A stretch of 64,000 nt of DNA, taken from contig NZ_NBZW01000018.1 of the NCBI RefSeq assembly GCF_002379085.1, positions 1-64,000 of the forward strand, given 5' to 3'. A program made the position numbers and the translations under genes. The notes beneath the pieces were generated by a model, which was not told the DNA's origin, ran no database searches, and worked only from the letters and a program-made list of their open reading frames with translations. The DNA comes from Polaromonas sp. AET17H-212. GTDB lineage: Bacteria; Pseudomonadota; Gammaproteobacteria; Burkholderiales; Burkholderiaceae_C. Positions within the stretch are counted from its first letter, which is position 1, and every line of letters begins with the position of its first letter. Positions 55,689 through 64,000 of this stretch are shown here, piece after piece.

Positions 55689-56907
55689 ACGAGATGCGGT
55701 AGATCGCGCCCAGTTGCTCGTCGGAGAGCAGCAGGGAACCATCCGGCATTTGCAGCAGGTAGGCAGGACGGCCCCAGAAGGCGTCGGTCGCGTCATCCTT
55801 GAAGCCGGTGACAAACGGGGTGACCTTGGGGTTCTGGCCATTGGCATCGGTGCGGACCACGACCACGTCATAGCCATTTTTCTTCGTGCGGTTCCACGAT
55901 CCCTTGCGCGCGACGAACATCGCGTTTTTGTACTCGGCCGGGAACATGTTGCCAGTGTAGAAATGCAGGCCCATGTTGGCCGCGTGCGCGCCCATGGTTT
56001 GCACCGGCAGGGTGACGCCATCGCAGGGATTGCTCTTCTTGATGTCCCGATCGGCCACACCATTGGCATGGCAGTAGGGAAAGCCGAAGTTCTGCCCGAC
56101 CCGGGTCATGCGGTTGAGTTCGTCTTCCGGGCTGTCGTCGCCCATCCAGTCCCGTCCATGGTCGGTGAACCAGAGTTCCTTGGTGACCGGGTGCCAGTCA
56201 AAGCCCTGGGTGTTGCGCACGCCGGTGGCAATGACCTCCATGCCGGAGCCGTCGGCGTTGTAGCGACGGATCTGGGCGTACTCGTTGGTCGGCAGCACAC
56301 AGATGTTGCAGGGTGCGCCAAACGGCACATACAGCTTGCCGTCCGGACCAAAGCGGATGTACTTCCAGTTGTGGTGCTGCTCCTTCGGCAATTTGAAGGC
56401 GGCCGTCAGGTCAACGGGTTGCACATTGGGGTTTTTCTCGATGCCGTCAAAGCGCAGCACTTTGTCGATGGCCATCACGTAGAGCGATCCATTGTGCATG
56501 GCCACGGCGGGCTGGTTCAGCTTGTCCACCACAACGCGGCTGGTGCGCTCCTTGCCGTTGTCGGTGATCTCATAAACACGACCAAGGCCACGTGTGCCGA
56601 CATAGATTTTCCCGCTTTCACCACGGGCCATGGCCCGTACACCGGGGCTCCCATGAGACCAGAGCTCGGCCTTGAAACCGGCGGGCAATTTCAGGTTCCG
56701 CACTGGAATGTCGGAGGCGGGTGTCGCCGTCAGCTTGCCCGCGTGAGGCGCGAGCCTGGAGTCGGCCATGTCGGCTTGCCGTCCCTGTTGCCAGGCGGGA
56801 GCGGACGCAGGCGCGGGTGTGGCCGCGACAGGAGGCGAAGGCCGGGCCATTTGGGCGCAGCCTGACAAAACACCGATCGCGATCAGCAAGGCCAGGTTTT
56901 TAGTCAT
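55675..56907 (-). CDS. PQQ-dependent sugar dehydrogenase family lipoprotein
   Basis: A 410-residue exported beta-propeller enzyme of the sorbosone/glucose dehydrogenase type, oxidising a sugar or alcohol with PQQ. A lipobox (GVLSGC) gives a lipid anchor; then come IPVRNLKLPAGFKAELWSHG, KIYVGTRGLGRVYEI, TQGFDWHPVTKELWFTDHGRD and a cysteine pair PCNICVLP. Electrons would pass to the overlapping diheme cytochrome gene. PQQ synthesis genes are not in the window. Confidence 0.88.
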   Translation of the reverse strand: MTKNLALLIAIGVLSGCAQMARPSPPVAATPAPASAPAWQQGRQADMADSRLAPHAGKLTATPASDIPVRNLKLPAGFKAELWSHGSPGVRAMARGESGKIYVGTRGLGRVYEITDNGKERTSRVVVDKLNQPAVAMHNGSLYVMAIDKVLRFDGIEKNPNVQPVDLTAAFKLPKEQHHNWKYIRFGPDGKLYVPFGAPCNICVLPTNEYAQIRRYNADGSGMEVIATGVRNTQGFDWHPVTKELWFTDHGRDWMGDDSPEDELNRMTRVGQNFGFPYCHANGVADRDIKKSNPCDGVTLPVQTMGAHAANMGLHFYTGNMFPAEYKNAMFVARKGSWNRTKKNGYDVVVVRTDANGQNPKVTPFVTGFKDDATDAFWGRPAYLLQMPDGSLLLSDEQLGAIYRISYAKP

Positions 56908-57087
56908 GGGAAGTCTCCATTGATTGAATCGTCACATCGGACTGTACGCATGCTAACGTCGCTCATCGGGGGCCCTGCAGAGGGTTTCCACTTAGCGGCA
57001 CGCACGCCATGCAGCAGCTTGTGTCATGGTCAGTCAGACATCTTCATCGCGCCATGAACCGGTCCCGGGCAGAAACGGCCTGCGGGC

Positions 57088-57828
57088 TCAGGCCCGGTCT
57101 TGCCGCGGTGAAGCCGGCGTGCTGAATACGCTGGACCGAAGCGCCTCCAGGTCCAGCACACGCAAGCCGCCGTATTCAATGCGGATCGTGCCCTGCGCCT
57201 GAAGGTTGGACAGCGCCTCGTTCACGCGTTGGCGCGACAGCCCGACCAGGTAAGCCAGTTCCTGCTGGGTGATGCGCAGGATCTCGCCGACACCGGGGTA
57301 GAGCACCGGATTGAACAGGGCCGCCAGGCTGCGCGCCACGCGCAGGTCGGGATTGGACATGCGGTCAATCTCGCGCGCGGCAATGAACTGGCCCAGGCGT
57401 TCGTTGAGCTGGTTCATCACGAAGCGGTTGAAACCGATCGAGTGGTCCAGCAGCCAGTGGAAGGTGTCGACCGGCAAGCCGGCCACCACGCTTTTGCGCA
57501 GCGCCTGGATGTTGTAGCGGTAGGGCTCGCGCTTGAGCGCCGTCCCCTCGCCGAACCAGCCCCCGGGCGGCACGCCGGTGAAGGTCATGGTCAGTCCCTG
57601 GGCGTTGTCGGCGCTCATCTTGAGCAGGCCCTCCACCACCCCGAACCAGTAGGTCACCGGCCGGCCGACACGGCAGACATAGTCGCCGGCGGCGGCGTCG
57701 CCCACCTGCAGTTGCGCCACCGCGCGCGCGCGTTCCTCCGGCAGCAACTGCCACAGCCAGGGAATGCCTTGCTGTTCTTCAGGGGTGGGCGTCCTGCGGC
57801 GCTGGTGGAGGGTCAGGTCAGTGGACAC
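57088..57828 (-). CDS. Crp/Fnr family transcriptional regulator (no Fe-S cysteines)
   Basis: A 246-residue regulator with a cyclic-nucleotide-binding-like domain (DYVCRVGRPVTYWFGVVEGLLKM, landmark region; GGWFGEGTALKREPYRYN) and a C-terminal HTH (ITQQELAYLVGLSRQRVNEALSNL). It lacks the N-terminal cysteine cluster of FNR, so it does not sense oxygen by an Fe-S cluster. It is divergent from the ABC-binding-protein gene, and an imperfect palindrome in the 119-bp gap may be its site. Confidence 0.9.
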   Translation of the reverse strand: MSTDLTLHQRRRTPTPEEQQGIPWLWQLLPEERARAVAQLQVGDAAAGDYVCRVGRPVTYWFGVVEGLLKMSADNAQGLTMTFTGVPPGGWFGEGTALKREPYRYNIQALRKSVVAGLPVDTFHWLLDHSIGFNRFVMNQLNERLGQFIAAREIDRMSNPDLRVARSLAALFNPVLYPGVGEILRITQQELAYLVGLSRQRVNEALSNLQAQGTIRIEYGGLRVLDLEALRSSVFSTPASPRQDRA

Positions 57829-57902
57829 GGGTCACAAGGGTCAGGTGAAGGAATCCCCCTCGGGAAACTCCGGAGAGGGCACACCCTTGAATTGTCGCTG
57901 GA

Positions 57903-57920
57903 TAGACATTTCATTGTCAA
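57903..57920. promoter_or_regulatory. Possible Crp-family palindrome in the divergent gap
   Basis: TAGACA-N6-TGTCAA has arms with one mismatch, midway between the Crp-family gene and the binding-protein gene. On the minus strand TTGACA could also be a -35 element. Confidence 0.4.
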
Positions 57921-57947
57921 TCTACCCCGTAGCATCTGGCCACTCCA

Positions 57948-59171
57948 ATGACAAGCTCCAGCCAGGACCCGATGACCACCACGCCCCCCTTCTCGCCCCG
58001 TCACGGGCATGCGGCACCAAGCGCCCCCCAGGCCGCCCAGCTGACACGCCGCAGCGTGCTGGGCGCGCTCGCCGCGCTGCCCGTGGCCTTTCACGCACCC
58101 CTGCGCGCCGACAACACATCCCCCCTGAAAATTGCGCAGTCCACAGCACTCAGCGGCCCGCTGGGCGAACTGGGCCAGGCCATGCACCAGGGGGCCAAGG
58201 CATGTTTTGCGGCCATCAATGCCAAAGGCGGGGTGAACGGCCGGCCCATCGAACTCGCCGCGGTTGATGACGGTTACGACGTCAAGCGTGCGCTCGCCAA
58301 TGTGAAGGGCTTCATTGAAGACCGCAGCAACTTCGCGCTCTTCAATTGCATGGGCACACCCATGATCGAGGCCATGCTGCCCCAAGTGATGGAATCGGGC
58401 ATTCCGTTTTTTGCACCCTTTTCCGGCGCCCTGTCCGCGCGGCCCAAAAATGCCCGCAACGTGTTCAACATCCGCGCCAGCTACGCGGACGAGGCGGAAC
58501 AGCTGGTGCAGCACCTCGCGACCATCGGCGTCAAGCGTATCGCGATCGTCTACCAGAACAACTCCTTCGGCAAGGAAGTGTTCGACGCCACGCAGCGTTC
58601 CATGAGCCGGCACAAGCTCGATGCCACGGCCATCGTGACCGTGGAGAACAACTCCGCGGACGCCGGCGCAGCCGCGGCCAAGGTCGCGACCTCGAACCCG
58701 GAGGCGGTGCTGGTCGGACTGGCGGGCAAACCCACCATCGACTTTGTCAAGGCGATGCGCATGCACCGCAAGGGGCTGCCGCTGTATGCCCTCTCCATCA
58801 TGGGAGCCGCCGCCACCCTCAAGGCCATGGGCGACGATGCGACCGGCATCGCCATTTCCCAGGTCGTGCCCTTGCCGAACGCCACCGTGGTGCCCGTCGT
58901 TCGCGAATTCCAGCAGGCCTGGAAGGCGGCCGGCGTGACACTGGCGCCGTCACATCTGGCGCTGGAGGGTTATATCAATGCCCGGGTCTTCGCCGAAGCG
59001 CTCCGGCTGGCGGGACGCAACCCGACACGGAGCAGCTTTGTCGACAGCACCTGGAACCTCAAGCGCTACGACCTGGGCGGTTTCGAAGTGAGCTTCAGCG
59101 ATTCGGCGACGAACGCGTCGCGCTTCGTCGAACTCACCATGGTTGCGCGCGATGGCCGCTTTATCCGATAA
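57948..59171 (+). CDS. Branched-chain-type ABC transporter substrate-binding protein
   Basis: A 407-residue periplasmic binding protein of the LivK/Peripla_BP_6 family. A twin-arginine signal is likely (LTRRSVLGALAALPVAFHAP, Arg34-Arg35), followed by LKIAQSTALSGPLGELG and GVNGRPIELAAVDDGYD, typical of LivK-like proteins. The ATG at 57948 lies in the divergent gap; an ATG at 57972 is possible. It precedes the ligase and liv genes by 154 bp. Members bind amino acids, aromatic acids or fatty acids; the ligand here is unknown. Confidence 0.9.
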   Translation: MTSSSQDPMTTTPPFSPRHGHAAPSAPQAAQLTRRSVLGALAALPVAFHAPLRADNTSPLKIAQSTALSGPLGELGQAMHQGAKACFAAINAKGGVNGRPIELAAVDDGYDVKRALANVKGFIEDRSNFALFNCMGTPMIEAMLPQVMESGIPFFAPFSGALSARPKNARNVFNIRASYADEAEQLVQHLATIGVKRIAIVYQNNSFGKEVFDATQRSMSRHKLDATAIVTVENNSADAGAAAAKVATSNPEAVLVGLAGKPTIDFVKAMRMHRKGLPLYALSIMGAAATLKAMGDDATGIAISQVVPLPNATVVPVVREFQQAWKAAGVTLAPSHLALEGYINARVFAEALRLAGRNPTRSSFVDSTWNLKRYDLGGFEVSFSDSATNASRFVELTMVARDGRFIR

Positions 59172-59325
59172 CAGGACCGCACCCCGGGCACACCCCACTA
59201 GGACTTACCCGGAAATTGTCGTCGCAATGACACCGTAACGTCAAAGCCAGTCCTACTATTCATTCCACGCCAAGCGGCTTCTCCTGAGCGGGAAGCCGCA
59301 CTGAACACTGGAGACAAGGTACCGA

Positions 59326-61272
59326 ATGCAGACCACCTTCCCCCGATTGCTGCTGAAACACGCCGCAGAGCGCCCCACGGCGCCGGCCATGCGCGAGAAG
59401 GAATACGGCATCTGGCAGGCGCACAGCTGGGCCGACATGGCCGCGCTGGTGGAACACATCGCCTGCGGCCTGCACCAGGCCGGCCTGCGGCGCGGCGAAC
59501 ACATGGTCGTGGTTGGCGCGAATCGCCCGCGGCTGTACGCCACCATGCTGGCGGCGCAGTCGCTGGGTGCCATTGCCGTGCCGCTCTACCAGGACGCCGT
59601 CGGCGCCGAATGTGTGTTCCCCATCAACAATGCGGAAGTCCGCTTTGCGATGGTCGAAGACCAGGAGCAGGTCGACAAACTCATGGACATCCGCGAGCAG
59701 TGTCCGCAGCTGGCCCACATCATCTACGACGACCCGCGCGGGCTGCGCAACTACAACGAGCCGGGCCTGGTCGCCCTCGACGCGCTGATCGCTTCGGGCC
59801 AGGCGCTGGCCGCCAGCCAGCCGGCGTTTTTCAGGAACCAGGTCGAGCAGGCGCAGCCTGACGACGTGGCCGCCATGTTCTTCACCTCGGGCACCACCGG
59901 CAACCCCAAGGGCGTGGTGCACACGCACCACACCCTGCTCGACCGCGCCGAAGCCGGCGCCGAGTTCGACAAGCTGACCAGCCACGAGGAAGTGCTGGCC
60001 TACCTGCCGCCGGCCTGGATCGGCCAGAACATCTTCAGCTACGCCCAGTGGCTGTGCTGCGGTTATGTGGTGAACTGCCCCGAAAACGCGAGCACCGTCA
60101 CCATCGACCTGAAGGAAGTCGGCCCGACCTATTACTTCGCCCCGCCACGGGTGTTTGAAGGCCTGCTGACCAGCGTGATGATCCGCATGGAAGACGCGGG
60201 CCTGCTCAAACGCAAGATGTTTCACTTCTTCATGGAAGTGGCCAAACGCGTTGGCCCGGCCTTGATGGATGGCCAGCCGGTGGGCGCCGGCGACCGCCTG
60301 CTCTACGCGCTGGGCCAGGTCATGGCTTACGGCCCGCTGCGCAACAACCTGGGCTTCAGCCGGGTCCGGGTCGCCTACACGGCCGGTGAAGCGATTGGTC
60401 CCGACCTGTTCACCTTCTACCGATCCATCGGCATCAACCTCAAGCAGCTTTACGGCTCGACCGAAACGGCCGTGTTTGTCTGCCTGCAGCCGGACAACCA
60501 GGCGCGCGCCGACACGGTGGGCGTGCCGATCAAGGGTGTTGAAATCAAGGTGGCCGACAACGGTGAAATCCTCGTCAAGTCCGCCGGTTTGCTCAAGGGT
60601 TATTACAAAAATCCGGCCGCCACGGCGGAGGTGCTCACGGCCGACGGCTGGTACCACACCAGCGATGCCGGCTTTCTCGATGCCAGCGGCCACCTCAAGA
60701 TCATCGACCGCGTCAAAGACGTCGGCCGCATCAAGGGCGGCGCCAACGACGGCGCGATGTTCGCGCCCAAGTATGTCGAGAACAAGCTGAAATTCTTTCC
60801 GCACATCAAGGAAGTTGTGGCCTACGGCGACGGCCGCGACAAGGTCTGCGTCATGATCAACATCGACTTCGACGCGGTCGGCAACTGGGCCGAGCGGCGC
60901 AACCTGCCCTACGCCGGCTACACCGACCTGGCGCAAAAACCCGAGGTCTACCAGCTGATCAAGGAGTGTGTCGAGAAGGTCAATGCCGACCTGAGCGCCG
61001 ATGCCCTGCTGGCGGGCTCGCAGATCAGCCGCTTCCTGGTGCTGCACAAGGAACTCGATGCCGACGACGGTGAACTGACGCGGACCAACAAGGTGCGCCG
61101 CGGTTTCATCGCCGACAAGTACCAGCCGCTGGTCGATGCGCTGTACAGCGGAAAAACCGAACAGTTCATTGAAACCGTGGTCAAGTTTGAAGACGGCCGC
61201 AGTGGCAGCGTCAGCGCCACGCTCAAGATCAGTGACACCCAGACCTTTGCACCGGTGAAGGCCGCAGCATGA
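59326..61272 (+). CDS. Long-chain acyl-CoA ligase (AMP-forming, FadD-like)
   Basis: A 648-residue AMP-dependent synthetase that activates an organic acid with ATP and CoA. The phosphate-binding loop FFTSGTTGNPKGVVHTHH, the LYGSTETAV motif and the hinge region (GWYHTSDAGFLDASGHLKIID) are complete. It overlaps livG by four bases at its 3' end. The grouping suggests that a carboxylic acid imported by the liv system is converted to its CoA ester at once. Confidence 0.92.
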   Translation: MQTTFPRLLLKHAAERPTAPAMREKEYGIWQAHSWADMAALVEHIACGLHQAGLRRGEHMVVVGANRPRLYATMLAAQSLGAIAVPLYQDAVGAECVFPINNAEVRFAMVEDQEQVDKLMDIREQCPQLAHIIYDDPRGLRNYNEPGLVALDALIASGQALAASQPAFFRNQVEQAQPDDVAAMFFTSGTTGNPKGVVHTHHTLLDRAEAGAEFDKLTSHEEVLAYLPPAWIGQNIFSYAQWLCCGYVVNCPENASTVTIDLKEVGPTYYFAPPRVFEGLLTSVMIRMEDAGLLKRKMFHFFMEVAKRVGPALMDGQPVGAGDRLLYALGQVMAYGPLRNNLGFSRVRVAYTAGEAIGPDLFTFYRSIGINLKQLYGSTETAVFVCLQPDNQARADTVGVPIKGVEIKVADNGEILVKSAGLLKGYYKNPAATAEVLTADGWYHTSDAGFLDASGHLKIIDRVKDVGRIKGGANDGAMFAPKYVENKLKFFPHIKEVVAYGDGRDKVCVMINIDFDAVGNWAERRNLPYAGYTDLAQKPEVYQLIKECVEKVNADLSADALLAGSQISRFLVLHKELDADDGELTRTNKVRRGFIADKYQPLVDALYSGKTEQFIETVVKFEDGRSGSVSATLKISDTQTFAPVKAAA

Positions 61273-62051
61273 GCAAAAAAATCGGCGATGTCATCCTCGA
61301 CGTCCACAACATCTCCCTGAGCTTTGGCGGCGTGAAAGCGCTGGCGGATATTTCCTTCAACGTGAAGGAGCACGAGATCCGCGCCATCATCGGCCCCAAT
61401 GGCGCCGGCAAGAGCTCCATGCTCAACTGCATCAACGGCGTCTACACGCCGCAGCAGGGCTCCATCACTTTCCGCGGCCAGACCTTCAAACACATGAACA
61501 GCCACCAGGTGGCTGTCATGGGTGTGGCGCGCACCTTCCAGAACCTGGCGCTGTTCAAGGGCATGAGTGTGCTCGACAACATCATGGCCGGGCGCAACCT
61601 GAAGATCAAAAGCAACCTGCTGATGCAGGCGCTGCGCATCGGGCCGGCGGAACGGGAAGAGTTCAGGCACCGGGAAGCGGTGGAAAAAATCATCGACTTC
61701 CTGGAAATCCAGGCCTACCGCAAGACCCCGGTGGGCCAGCTGCCCTACGGCCTGCAAAAACGCGTGGACCTGGGCCGGGCGCTGGCCATGGAGCCGCAGG
61801 TGCTGCTGCTCGATGAACCGATGGCCGGCATGAACGTCGAGGAAAAACAGGACATGTGCCGTTTCGTGCTCGACGTCAACGACGAGTTCGGCACCACCGT
61901 GGTCCTGATCGAGCATGACATGGGCGTGGTGATGGACATCTCGGACCGCGTCGTGGTGCTTGACTACGGCAAGAAGATCGGCGACGGCACCCCCGACGAA
62001 GTCCGCAACAACCCGGACGTGATCAAGGCATATCTAGGAACGAGTCACTGA
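61269..62051 (+). CDS. livG: Branched-chain-type ABC transporter ATPase LivG
   Basis: A 260-residue ATPase of the LivG/BraF type: Walker A GPNGAGKSSM, signature LPYGLQKRVDLGRAL, Walker B VLLLDEPMAGMN and VLIEHDMGVVMDISD. The ATG overlaps the end of the ligase gene (ATGA). Together with the binding protein, LivH and LivM it imports a solute; a livF gene should follow outside the window. Confidence 0.93.
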   Translation: MSKKIGDVILDVHNISLSFGGVKALADISFNVKEHEIRAIIGPNGAGKSSMLNCINGVYTPQQGSITFRGQTFKHMNSHQVAVMGVARTFQNLALFKGMSVLDNIMAGRNLKIKSNLLMQALRIGPAEREEFRHREAVEKIIDFLEIQAYRKTPVGQLPYGLQKRVDLGRALAMEPQVLLLDEPMAGMNVEEKQDMCRFVLDVNDEFGTTVVLIEHDMGVVMDISDRVVVLDYGKKIGDGTPDEVRNNPDVIKAYLGTSH

Positions 62052-62075
62052 ATGAATAACCTGGCACACCCCTGT

Positions 62076-62143
62076 GGCGGACTCGCTTCGCGTAGCCGCC
62101 TCTCCCCTTGCAGGGGACGCCGCCTGCAGCCCGGCGAAGCCGG
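62076..62143. repeat. Three hairpins between livG and livH
   Basis: GGCGG...CCGCC (62076-62100, with inner CGC-TTC-GCG), TCCCC-TTGCA-GGGGA (62103-62117) and CCGGC-GAA-GCCGG (62131-62143) lie in a row. They may be stabilising or attenuating RNA structures or a palindromic repeat element. Confidence 0.6.
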
Positions 62144-62176
62144 TTCTGCGGCCGTCACTGGAAATTGGAGCATCTG

Positions 62177-63106
62177 ATGGCCTTTTTTCTGGAAACACTT
62201 TTGGGCGGCCTGATGGCCGGCATGTTGTATTCATTGGTCGCGCTCGGGTTTGTGCTGATCTTCAAGGCCTCCGGTGTCTTCAATTTCGCGCAAGGTGCCA
62301 TGGTCTTGTTCGCTGCGCTGGCCATGGCCCGCTTCTCGCAATGGATTCCGCAGTGGACCGGCATGGAGAGCCTCCTGCTGGCCAACATCGCCGCTTTCGC
62401 GATTGCCGCTGTGATCATGTTTGTCGTGGCCTGGTTCATCGAACGCCTGGTGCTGCGGCACCTGGTCAACCAGGAGGGCGCGACGCTGCTGATGGCCACC
62501 CTCGGCATTGCCTATTTCATGGAAGGCCTGGGACAGACGATTTTTGGCGGCAACATCTACAAGATCGACATCGGCATGCCGAAAGACCCGGTCTTCGTGC
62601 TGGACTCGGTGTTCCCGGGTGGCATCCTGATCAACAAGGAAGACCTGTACGCCGCGCTGATCGCCGCCGTGCTGGTGGCCGCGCTGAGCTTGTTTTTCCA
62701 GAAAACTTCCACTGGCCGGGCCCTGCGCGCCGTGGCCGACGACCACCAGGCGGCACAGTCCATCGGCATTCCGCTGAACCGCATCTGGGTCATCGTCTGG
62801 TGCGTGGCCGGCGTGGTGGCCCTGGTGGCCGGCATGATCTGGGGCAGCAAGCTCGGCGTGCAGTTTTCGCTGGCCACCGTGGCCTTGCGCGCCCTGCCCG
62901 TGGTGATCCTGGGTGGCCTGACCTCCGTGCCCGGCGCCATCATTGGCGGCCTGATCATCGGCGTCGGCGAAAAACTCTCCGAGGTCTATCTTGGCCCGTT
63001 TGTGGGCGGTGGCATCGAGATCTGGTTTGCCTACGTGCTGGCCCTCGGTTTCCTGCTGTTCCGGCCGCAAGGCCTGTTCGGTGAAAAAATAATCGATCGC
63101 GTATGA
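62177..63106 (+). CDS. livH: Branched-chain-type ABC transporter permease LivH
   Basis: A 309-residue permease with about eight membrane helices; GMLYSLVALGFVLIFKASGVFNFAQGAM and GGLTSVPGAIIGGLIIGVGE are the family marks (landmark regions). GGAG lies just ahead of the ATG at 62177. It pairs with LivM in the membrane channel. Confidence 0.93.
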   Translation: MAFFLETLLGGLMAGMLYSLVALGFVLIFKASGVFNFAQGAMVLFAALAMARFSQWIPQWTGMESLLLANIAAFAIAAVIMFVVAWFIERLVLRHLVNQEGATLLMATLGIAYFMEGLGQTIFGGNIYKIDIGMPKDPVFVLDSVFPGGILINKEDLYAALIAAVLVAALSLFFQKTSTGRALRAVADDHQAAQSIGIPLNRIWVIVWCVAGVVALVAGMIWGSKLGVQFSLATVALRALPVVILGGLTSVPGAIIGGLIIGVGEKLSEVYLGPFVGGGIEIWFAYVLALGFLLFRPQGLFGEKIIDRV

Positions 63107-63117
63107 AATACGCGATC
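63095..63117 (+). other. Hairpin over the livH stop codon
   Basis: GATCGCGTAT-GAA-ATACGCGATC: a perfect 10-bp stem with a 3-base loop that contains the stop codon. Confidence 0.7.
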
Positions 63118-63133
63118 AACACGCTTGCGGGTT

Positions 63134-63160
63134 CTTCGCCGGATACGGCGAAGGATTATT
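63134..63160 (+). terminator. Terminator-like hairpin between livH and livM
   Basis: CTTCGCCG-GATA-CGGCGAAG is a perfect 8-bp stem followed by GATTATTTTT. Inside the operon it would act as a partial terminator that sets the livH to livM ratio. Confidence 0.7.
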
Positions 63161-63175
63161 TTTCAGCGAAGACTC

Positions 63176-63192
63176 ACTTTGCGCAGCAAAGT
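63176..63192 (+). other. Third hairpin in the livH-livM gap
   Basis: ACTTTGC-GCA-GCAAAGT: a perfect 7-bp stem with a 3-base loop, 46 bases before the livM start. Confidence 0.6.
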
Positions 63193-63237
63193 TAAGCGAA
63201 GCGCGTCGCAGCTAAAAGATCAACGAGATACCCAAAT

Positions 63238-64000
63238 ATGTTCTACAGAGAAAACGGCCAATTCAAAACCAGCTACCGGGCAGACCAGCAGATCTTCCCC
63301 ATCCTGCAGGACCGCGTTGCCATCGCGCTGTTGCTGGCCATTGCTTTCGTGGCCGTCCCCATGCTGGCCAGCGACTACCTGTTTCGCGCCATCCTGATTC
63401 CCTTCGTGATCATGTCGCTGGCTGCGCTCGGCGTGAACATCCTGGTCGGCTACTGCGGCCAGATCTCGCTGGGATCCGGCGCCTTCATGGCCGTCGGCGC
63501 CTACGGTGCCTACAACTTCTTTGTGCGTATCCCCGGGATGCCGCTGATTCCGGCGCTGATTCTGGGCGGCCTGTGCGCGACCTTCTTCGGCATCCTGTTC
63601 GGCCTGCCCAGCCTGCGCGTCAAGGGCCTGTACCTTGCGGTGGCCACGCTGGCCGCGCAGTTTTTTGCCGACTGGATGTTTTTGCGCATCAAGTGGTTCA
63701 CGCTGGACACCCCGTCGGGCTCGGTGTCGGTGTCCAACCTGCAGGTGTTCGGCTTTCCCATCGAGAGCTCGGTGAGCCGCTACCTGCTCTGCCTGAGCGT
63801 GCTGGCGATCATGGCCCTGCTGGCCAAGAACCTGGTGCGCAGCGCGATCGGTCGCGAATGGATGGCCATCCGCGACATGGATGTGGCGGCCGCCGTTATC
63901 GGCATCCGGCCCATGTACGCCAAGCTCAGCGCCTTTGCCGTCAGCTCCTTCATCATTGGCGTGGCTGGCGCGCTGTGGGCCTTTGTCTACCTCGGCGCCT
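63238..64000 (+). CDS. livM: Branched-chain-type ABC transporter permease LivM (3' end beyond window)
   Basis: The first 254 residues of a LivM-type permease. After a short hydrophilic start, membrane segments include RVAIALLLAIAFVAVPML, VGYCGQISLGSGAFMAVGAY, the LPSLRVKGLYLAVATLAAQFF segment and a later AFAVSSFIIGVAGALWAF. The family mark GYxGQxSLG is present. The reading frame is open to the window end. Confidence 0.93.
   Translation, partial: MFYRENGQFKTSYRADQQIFPILQDRVAIALLLAIAFVAVPMLASDYLFRAILIPFVIMSLAALGVNILVGYCGQISLGSGAFMAVGAYGAYNFFVRIPGMPLIPALILGGLCATFFGILFGLPSLRVKGLYLAVATLAAQFFADWMFLRIKWFTLDTPSGSVSVSNLQVFGFPIESSVSRYLLCLSVLAIMALLAKNLVRSAIGREWMAIRDMDVAAAVIGIRPMYAKLSAFAVSSFIIGVAGALWAFVYLGA

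Noticed and set aside
57088..57828. This Crp-family protein as the FNR/Dnr that acts at 34055 and 34169
   Set aside because: It has no N-terminal cysteine cluster and is 23 kb away; the regulator of those boxes is more likely encoded elsewhere.
59260..61047. 595-codon open frame on the minus strand
   Set aside because: Antisense shadow of the acyl-CoA ligase, whose ATP-binding loop is unmistakable.

Overview
The window is about 65% GC and has no rRNA, tRNA, phage or insertion-sequence genes. Four tripartite-tricarboxylate-type (Bug) binding proteins, tcuAB-type genes, oxygen-independent ubiquinone genes, a quinol nitric oxide reductase and a short dispersed intergenic repeat (GCTAT-N7-ATAGC) all suggest a chromosomal segment of a betaproteobacterium of the order Burkholderiales, probably Comamonadaceae (Polaromonas/Rhodoferax-like). 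The genus is an inference from gene content only.

Layout. 0-6.4 kb: amn, then an outer-membrane factor/adaptor/ABC ATPase/permease efflux operon. 6.5-15.3 kb: a long minus-strand catabolic block (LysR regulator, short-chain dehydrogenase, Bug protein, tcuA, tcuB, class II aldolase, Bug protein, D-2-hydroxyacid dehydrogenase) with three related ATCAC/GTGAT inverted repeats that look like operators of the LysR protein. 15.3-27 kb: housekeeping and stress genes: mscS-like channel, purT, a ferric-reductase-type siderophore-interacting protein with a Fur-like box, a NodIJ-type ABC exporter, a methyltransferase, ohrR-ohr with a near-ideal operator, a DUF2855 protein, srkA-like kinase, an acetyltransferase, and a MATE transporter broken by a one-base insertion.

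27-42 kb is the most interesting part. On the minus strand ubiU-ubiV-trhA-ubiT-DGC protein-ubiX-ubiD form a compact run, most of it overlapping or nearly so, that should make ubiquinone without oxygen. Divergent from it run DUF2249-qNor-DUF2249-nsrR-DUF59-NnrS-like-nnrS-RIO kinase-alternative oxidase. The shared 293-bp control region holds two FNR/Dnr-type boxes, each placed about 41.5 bp from a plausible start point for one direction, plus an NsrR-type palindrome over the predicted nor start point. I read this as a coordinated programme for low oxygen and nitric oxide: make quinone without oxygen, reduce NO with quinol, repair Fe-S clusters, and keep an NO-tolerant terminal oxidase available.

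42-47.6 kb: a FAH-family hydrolase divergent from two Bug proteins and a ModA-like protein, then an L,D-transpeptidase overlapping an M23 peptidase. 47.7-57.8 kb (minus strand): htpG with a heat-shock-type promoter, a DUF4148 protein, a membrane protein/response regulator/histidine kinase operon with a direct-repeat operator, a lipase-like hydrolase, an RluF-type pseudouridine synthase, a diheme cytochrome c with a PQQ-type sugar dehydrogenase, and a Crp-family regulator. 57.9-64 kb: a branched-chain-type ABC importer (binding protein, livG, livH, partial livM) that includes an acyl-CoA ligase, with hairpin clusters in its two intercistronic gaps. livM runs off the end of the window.
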